Assembly (NCBI RefSeq): GCF_965233615.1
Contig: NZ_OZ247495.1
DNA from: Pelagibius sp028280305
GTDB lineage: Bacteria > Pseudomonadota > Alphaproteobacteria > Kiloniellales > Kiloniellaceae
DNA length: 64,000 bases
Direction: 5' to 3' (one strand)
Part shown: positions 59,908-64,000 of the stretch, in pieces
Numbering within the stretch: the stretch's first letter is position 1
Layout: each line of letters begins with the position of its first letter
Made by a program: the position numbers and the translations under genes
Notes under the pieces: generated by a model
Databases searched by the model: none
The model's input: only the letters and a program-made list of their open reading frames with translations
What the model was told of the DNA's origin: nothing

Positions 59908-60789
59908 ATGGACATCGAGAGGGCCAAAAAAGCGGTGAAGGCAAAAACGAATGCCGGCGAGCGTCAGATCGCGCTGGTCCGTGAGGCCTGCGCCATGATC
60001 GACGAGAGCGAAGGCGAGCGCATGACCCTGGCGGAGATCGCCGGCGCGCTCGACGTCAGCCCCTGGCACCTGCAGCGCCTGTTCAAGCGGACCATGGGGG
60101 TCAGTCCCCGGGACTATAACGACGCGCGCCGCAGCGCCGCCTTCCGCGAACAGCTGAAGCAGGGCGAGTCGATCGCCCAGGCGACCTACGGCGCGGGCTA
60201 CGGCTCCTCCAGCCGGGTCTATGAGCGGGCCGAGCGCCTGCTGGGCATGACCCCGGCCTCCTACGCCAAGGGCGGCAAGGGCGCCGAGATTGCTTACGAC
60301 GTTGTGGCCTCGCCGCTCGGGCGCCTGCTGGTCGCCGCCACCGCCAAGGGGCTCTGCTTCCTCAGCCTCGGCAACGACGAAGAGGCCCTGATCGCGGAGC
60401 TGGAACAGGAGTTTCCGAAGGCCGAGAGCATCACCCGCGACCGCCATTCCATTGCCCAGTCGGTGGCCGTGGTGATCGACTTCCTGGAAGGCAAAACCCC
60501 CAATGCCGAGCTGCCCCTGGACGTCCAGGCCACCGCCTTTCAGCGCCGGGTCTGGCAGGAGTTGATCGCCATTCCCTGCGGCGAAACCCGCAGCTATTCC
60601 GAGATCGCCGAGAGCCTGGGCGTGCCCAAGGGCCAGCGCGCGGTCGGCCGCGCCTGCGCCACCAACCCGGTCTCCCTTGTCATTCCCTGTCACCGGGCGC
60701 TGCGCGAAAACGGCGAGCTGGGCGGCTACCGCTGGGGCCTCGACCGCAAGGCTGTGCTGCTGACCAAGGAAGCCGAGCGCGCGGAGTAG
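59908..60789 (+). CDS. Ada-like AraC-HTH / methylated-DNA-cysteine methyltransferase
   Basis: A 293-residue two-domain protein. Residues about 20-105 form an AraC HTH (TLAEIAGALDVSPWHLQRLF, then YGAGYGSSSRVYERAERLLG). The C-terminal AGT domain has the active cysteine in LVIPCHRALRENGELGGYRW. The N-terminal zinc/methylphosphotriester domain of E. coli Ada is missing, as in many alphaproteobacterial forms. ATG 59908 with GGAAAGCGGAAA upstream is preferred over 59893. It repairs O6-methylguanine and may regulate its own gene. Divergent from ugpB. Confidence 0.9.
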   Translation: MDIERAKKAVKAKTNAGERQIALVREACAMIDESEGERMTLAEIAGALDVSPWHLQRLFKRTMGVSPRDYNDARRSAAFREQLKQGESIAQATYGAGYGSSSRVYERAERLLGMTPASYAKGGKGAEIAYDVVASPLGRLLVAATAKGLCFLSLGNDEEALIAELEQEFPKAESITRDRHSIAQSVAVVIDFLEGKTPNAELPLDVQATAFQRRVWQELIAIPCGETRSYSEIAESLGVPKGQRAVGRACATNPVSLVIPCHRALRENGELGGYRWGLDRKAVLLTKEAERAE

Positions 60790-60840
60790 CGTGTTGCGAT
60801 TTACGTCGAAGAGGTTCCGGCCGACGAAGGAATCTTGACG

Positions 60841-60936
60841 CACCCTTCGAGACGCGGCCCGTAGGGCCGCTCCTCAGGGTGAGGCCAATTCATCAACCTC
60901 ATGGTGAGGAGCCCCGAAGGGCCGTCTCGAACCATG
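60841..60936. repeat. Pair of inverted CACCCTTCGAGACG repeats
   Basis: CACCCTTCGAGACGCGGCCC with its GGGCCGCTCCTCAGGGTGAGG half (60841-60884) is followed by an inverted, similar copy (about 60898-60936: CCTCATGGTGAGGAGCCCCG to CGTCTCGAACCATG). This GC-rich palindromic repeat type is widespread between genes in alphaproteobacteria. Confidence 0.75.
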
Positions 60937-60979
60937 CGGCAGGTTGAAAGTCCCTCTCGAAGAGAGCTGCCCGCCGGAG

Positions 60980-61225
60980 TCAGAGGTAGCGCCCGCGCTC
61001 CAGGATCTCCAGGCAGTACTGCTTATAGGTCATGCCCAGCTCGCGGGCCCGCTTGGCGCGGCTGCGCACCACCTCCACCGGCGGAGACTTCCAGGCCGCC
61101 TTCTGCGCCCGCTTCCAGGCGTAGAGATGCCAGGCGGACTGCACCAGCGGCGGCCCGGCGTTGTGGCCGATGCCGATTTCCTCAAGCCGCAGGCTGTTGC
61201 GTCGGTGCAGGCTATCCATTCCCAT
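60980..61225 (-). CDS. Conserved small alphaproteobacterial protein (GHNAGPPL family)
   Basis: An 81-residue protein. GIGHNAGPPL and the later WKRAQKAAWKSPPVEVVRSR and ELGMTYKQYCLEILERGRYL form a pattern that I recall from small conserved proteins in Rhizobiales and Rhodospirillales. It has no signal peptide or cysteine cluster. Function unknown. It lies between a repeat pair and the metallopeptidase gene, from which it is divergent. Confidence 0.75.
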   Translation of the reverse strand: MGMDSLHRRNSLRLEEIGIGHNAGPPLVQSAWHLYAWKRAQKAAWKSPPVEVVRSRAKRARELGMTYKQYCLEILERGRYL

Positions 61226-61318
61226 AACCTACTGAGAAGGATCGCCGATCCGCAACCGTCTGAAGTCGGCCGGGGCCCGGGCCTTGCCGGAATCCGGCAG
61301 GCCGCGCTATAGAGATTC

Positions 61319-62056
61319 ATGGCTTTGCGCAGCACCGCCCCCCGCAACATCCACCTTCAGGCCCTGCAACCCGGCAGCCTTGAGGTTGCCGAGCGGGAAG
61401 TGCCGGTCGAACTGCAGCGCCATCCGCGGGCCCGGCGCATCAGCCTCAGAATCAGCAAAACCGGCGACGGCATCGTCATGGTGCTGCCCAAGCGCGCCGC
61501 GATCCGCGAGGCCATGGACTTCGCCGAACGCAACAGCGGATGGATATTGAAACACCTGGAAGACCAACCGGCGCGCATCGCCTTTGCGCCCGGGGCGATC
61601 ATCCCCCTGTTCGGGGTCGATCATGTGGTGGAACACGATGCCGCCGCCAAACGGGGCGTCTGGCGCGGCGAGGGGCGCATCCTCGTCTCCGGCCAGGCCG
61701 AACACCTGCCGCGGCGGCTCGGCGATTTCCTGAAACGCGAAGCGCACCGGGAGATCGGCCAGCGGGCCCGCGAAAAGGCCGCGCGGATCGACCGCCGTAT
61801 CGGCCGCATCAGCCTGCGCGACACCCGCAGCCGCTGGGGTAGCTGTTCCAGCAGGGGCGACATGAACTTTTCCTGGCGCCTCGTCCTGACACCGGACTAC
61901 GTGCTCGACTACGTCGTCGCCCACGAGGTGGCGCATTTGATGGAACTGAACCATTCGCAACGTTTCTGGCGCCTCACCGACAGCCTGACGCCGGAAATGG
62001 AGCGCGCCAAGGACTGGCTCAGCCGCGAGGGCGGCAGGGTCCACCGCTACGGCTAG
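61319..62056 (+). CDS. YgjP-like M48-type metallopeptidase domain protein
   Basis: A 245-residue protein of the DUF45/YgjP family. Zinc ligands are in VVAHEVAHLMELNHSQRFW (HExxH and a third His), preceded by DTRSRWGSCSSRGDMNFSW, the family signature. PRARRISLRISKTGDGIVMV opens the domain. No signal peptide, so cytoplasmic. Its substrate is not established. Confidence 0.87.
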   Translation: MALRSTAPRNIHLQALQPGSLEVAEREVPVELQRHPRARRISLRISKTGDGIVMVLPKRAAIREAMDFAERNSGWILKHLEDQPARIAFAPGAIIPLFGVDHVVEHDAAAKRGVWRGEGRILVSGQAEHLPRRLGDFLKREAHREIGQRAREKAARIDRRIGRISLRDTRSRWGSCSSRGDMNFSWRLVLTPDYVLDYVVAHEVAHLMELNHSQRFWRLTDSLTPEMERAKDWLSREGGRVHRYG

Positions 62057-62123
62057 ACCATGCGTCCTTCGCAGCGCGGTTACCATTATGCTGCGCGTCA
62101 CCAAACAGAACTGAGCACCTAAC

Positions 62124-62837
62124 TCACCCCGGCCTCTTGCGATCCTGAAGCCGCGCTAAGAGATCTTCCAGTTGATACAGCCCTTTGATTATCTCTTTGG
62201 TTAGCTCTATCGCTAACGCTGATTCGTCTTTGCCGATCTCGTCATACTGTCGAGCTTCGACATGTGCTGCATCATTACCAAGTAGCTTTAGCTCACCCAT
62301 TGCGTCCAACAACGCCTCAGGCAAAACGATTCGCGTTCTTAGATGCTGAAGTCTTTCATGGAGGTTTTTACCCTCAGCATCGTTCTCATCACAAATCTCT
62401 TCCAACAGGCGTCGGATCATCATTGCGGCCGCTCGATATGAACCAGCACCATGACAAGCGACTGCCTCGCTGATCGTCCGCTGACAACGGGAGGGCACAT
62501 TCTCTGTGTTGAAGTCGATTAGCTCTGGCGGAAAGACCGCAAGTCGTCCCTGCAGGCCATCGTTTACGACTACCACAAGTCCTCTACATTCCGGATTGGG
62601 GCAGAAGTGAAAAGACGCTGTCACATCTGAGAGGTACGTACCACCGATGGGCAAAGCCTTACACTTCTTTTTGTAGAGAATCCCGTTTGTACCCGCGAGA
62701 TTGGCCATACCTTTGTGACGGCAATGGGGGCAGTCGATAGCTTGTGGCTGGATGCTGTCGACTGACTGAACACCCTGCTCAGGGCGCCAAATATTCTGAT
62801 CAAGGTATTCGTAGCTGATGACGGCGTTGTCGCTCAC
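62124..62837 (-). CDS. DUF4145 domain protein with zinc-ribbon, lower GC
   Basis: A 237-residue protein from GTG 62837 (GGGAGCGAG upstream); ATG 62909 is an alternative. The N-terminal third has paired cysteines in IDCPHCRHKGMA and FHFCPNPECRGLV, suggesting a zinc ribbon. DUF4145 (YRAAAMMIRRLLEEICDENDA, LGNDAAHVE) follows; it is common in phage-defence and restriction-associated proteins. The gene is visibly more AT-rich than its neighbours, consistent with recent transfer. No partner genes are next to it. Confidence 0.75.
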   Translation of the reverse strand: MSDNAVISYEYLDQNIWRPEQGVQSVDSIQPQAIDCPHCRHKGMANLAGTNGILYKKKCKALPIGGTYLSDVTASFHFCPNPECRGLVVVVNDGLQGRLAVFPPELIDFNTENVPSRCQRTISEAVACHGAGSYRAAAMMIRRLLEEICDENDAEGKNLHERLQHLRTRIVLPEALLDAMGELKLLGNDAAHVEARQYDEIGKDESALAIELTKEIIKGLYQLEDLLARLQDRKRPG

Positions 62838-63090
62838 CTCGGCTCGCTCCCAAAGAAAAAATCGGAAAAGTTGAAATGTTTGAACGATATTACCCCAATT
62901 AGTCTTCATCCAAAATCGAAAGGAGGCTGATATGCATCCGGCCACGCACCCTGTCACCGCCAGAAAGCGTCACGTCCTTCGAGAGTTCGAAGGACGCCGG
63001 ACCTCCGAACACGTCCCCTCTTGTATTGAGGAAAACTGAAGACCCGTCTCGAATGGTGCGCGTACCTGATCGTAAAACCACTTGGTCTCT

Positions 63091-63558
63091 TTACCTTGGC
63101 ACCTTCTCCACCGAAGGCACCCAGACATAGCCGTCGGGATCGACGAGAAAGGCTTCACGCAGGCCGTGCGGCTTGTCCGCCGGAGCCTGCAGGACATGAT
63201 GGCCGGCGGCGTCGGCCCGGGCGGCGGCGGCATCGGGGTCGATGCCGTAGAGGCGCAGTTCCAGGCCGGCGCCACGAATTGCCCCGTCGCCGGTGAGGGC
63301 AAGCAACGGATTGGCGTGATAGCTGGCGTCGGAATGCAGCATCCATTCCTGGCCCCGGTGCCGGCAGACGGCGAAGTCCCGGTCGGCGTAGACCTTTTCG
63401 ACCAGCAGAACCTCAGACAGGAAGGTCAGGCTGCGCCCGACATCGCGCACCAGCATGTTGACGCCGAACCCCTGCAGGGAGCGGCCATAGGCATCCGCCG
63501 AAGGAAAATCCATCTCATCCCCCGCTTCTGGCCGCCCGTCCGATTCCTCTGGCGCCAT
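63091..63558 (-). CDS. VOC-family (glyoxalase-like) protein
   Basis: A 155-residue protein. LQGFGVNMLVRDVGRSLTFL opens the first beta-alpha-beta-beta-beta unit, and REAFLVDPDGYVWVPSVEK closes the second. Family members include glyoxalase I, dioxygenases and resistance proteins; the metal ligands are not clear. The start at 63558 is an ATG with weak RBS; an internal ATG (about residue 16) is possible. Confidence 0.78.
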   Translation of the reverse strand: MAPEESDGRPEAGDEMDFPSADAYGRSLQGFGVNMLVRDVGRSLTFLSEVLLVEKVYADRDFAVCRHRGQEWMLHSDASYHANPLLALTGDGAIRGAGLELRLYGIDPDAAAARADAAGHHVLQAPADKPHGLREAFLVDPDGYVWVPSVEKVPR

Positions 63559-63664
63559 GGCGAAACCCCTTGTGTTCTGTTGCCCGGCGACGACTATAGG
63601 GCCGCCGCCCGCCCGGCGCTAAGGCCACTTGCCCAAATCGCCAGAGTCCAAAGAGAGAGTCCAG

Positions 63665-64000
63665 ATGGGAGTCCAATCGGCCCGAGCCGACAGCTTGAGC
63701 GTCGCCGTCCTGCTGACGGGACTGATCGCCATGGGCGCGATCTCCACCGACCTCTACCTGCCCTCGCTGCCCGCCATCGGCGCGGCCTTCGGCGTCGCCG
63801 CGGCGGAAGTGCAGCTTACCCTTTCGGTTTTTCTGGTCGGTTTCGCCTGCAGCCAGTTGATCTGCGGTCCCTTATCAGACCGCTTCGGACGCCGCCCGGT
63901 CATTCTCGGCGGGATCGCGCTCTATCTCGCCGCGACCCTGCTCTGCATCGCAGCGCCGAGCATCGAAGTCTTGATCACCGCGCGCTTTCTGCAGGCCCTG
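63665..64000 (+). CDS. MFS drug-resistance transporter, Bcr/CflA family (3' end missing)
   Basis: The first 112 residues are present. VAVLLTGLIAMGAISTDLYL, LPSLPAIGAAFGVAAAEVQL and the loop motif GPLSDRFGRRPVIL (motif A of the 12-helix MFS, in the DHA1 Bcr/CflA group) identify it. It exports bicyclomycin-like or other drugs. It runs off the right edge. Confidence 0.88.
   Translation, partial: MGVQSARADSLSVAVLLTGLIAMGAISTDLYLPSLPAIGAAFGVAAAEVQLTLSVFLVGFACSQLICGPLSDRFGRRPVILGGIALYLAATLLCIAAPSIEVLITARFLQAL

Overview
This 64 kb window is GC-rich chromosomal DNA from a free-living alphaproteobacterium, most likely of the Rhodospirillales type. The pointers are a RegB/RegA (ActS/ActR) redox pair, DUF2336 and DUF1127 proteins, MmcB, YciB, HldE, aerobic-type cobT/cobS, many ATGA-coupled ABC operons and a SorC/EryD-like polyol regulator. 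No rRNA, tRNA, IS element, prophage or CRISPR array was seen. Species assignment is inference.

Layout. (1) 1-1.4 kb: the truncated end of a D-cysteine desulfhydrase/ACC deaminase-like gene, divergent from an isochorismatase-fold hydrolase. (2) 1.4-12 kb: a surface-adhesin locus. It holds a LuxR-type regulator, a DUF1612 HTH protein, a periplasmic transglutaminase-like cysteine protease (BTLCP/LapG fold) and a 1910-residue RTX/beta-helix protein with a type I secretion tail. A small ORF after it looks like a detached copy of the adhesin's N-terminal domain. Four copies of a 16-bp palindrome TCACCC-N4-GGGTGA frame this locus and are absent elsewhere as far as I can see. (3) 12-23.8 kb: a polyol/sugar-alcohol operon (SorC regulator, binding protein, two permeases, two non-identical ATPases, EryA-like kinase, 2-hydroxyacid dehydrogenase, GlpD-like flavoenzyme, class II aldolase). 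(4) 23.8-28 kb: LysR/DUF1127 divergent pair and two paralogous proteins of unknown function. (5) 28-31 kb: an aglA-aglK pair (alpha-glucosidase plus ATPase) without its transporter. (6) 31-36 kb: sulfite dehydrogenase (sorA-sorB type) beside an ECF sigma/anti-sigma pair, hairpin repeats and a DUF2336 protein. (7) 36.7-42 kb: DUF4956, VTC-type polyphosphate polymerase and a histidine acid phosphatase-like protein, convergent with a PhnD-like binding protein and a hybrid-free histidine kinase. (8) 42-46 kb: yciB, a membrane-anchored small protein, mmcB and hldE. (9) 46-49 kb: two tandem paralogues with degenerate GGDEF/EAL-like folds and a shared upstream motif. (10) 49-54 kb: regA-regB, cobT, cobS, a cobC-type phosphatase. 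(11) 54-64 kb: a SYLF protein, SCO1/SenC, the ugpBAEC glycerol-3-phosphate transporter with an upstream Pho box, an Ada-like methyltransferase, small conserved proteins, a YgjP-like metallopeptidase, a lower-GC DUF4145 gene, a VOC protein and the start of a Bcr/CflA MFS exporter.

Themes. Phosphate use recurs (ugp with Pho box, VTC polymerase, phosphatase, PhnD-like sensor). Surface attachment and its control recur (RTX adhesin, LapG-fold protease, degenerate c-di-GMP-domain proteins). Intergenic DNA carries two unusual classes of repeat: a hairpin family with AGAGCAGAT ends, and many short 11-17 bp tandem duplications, several sitting directly at stop codons.
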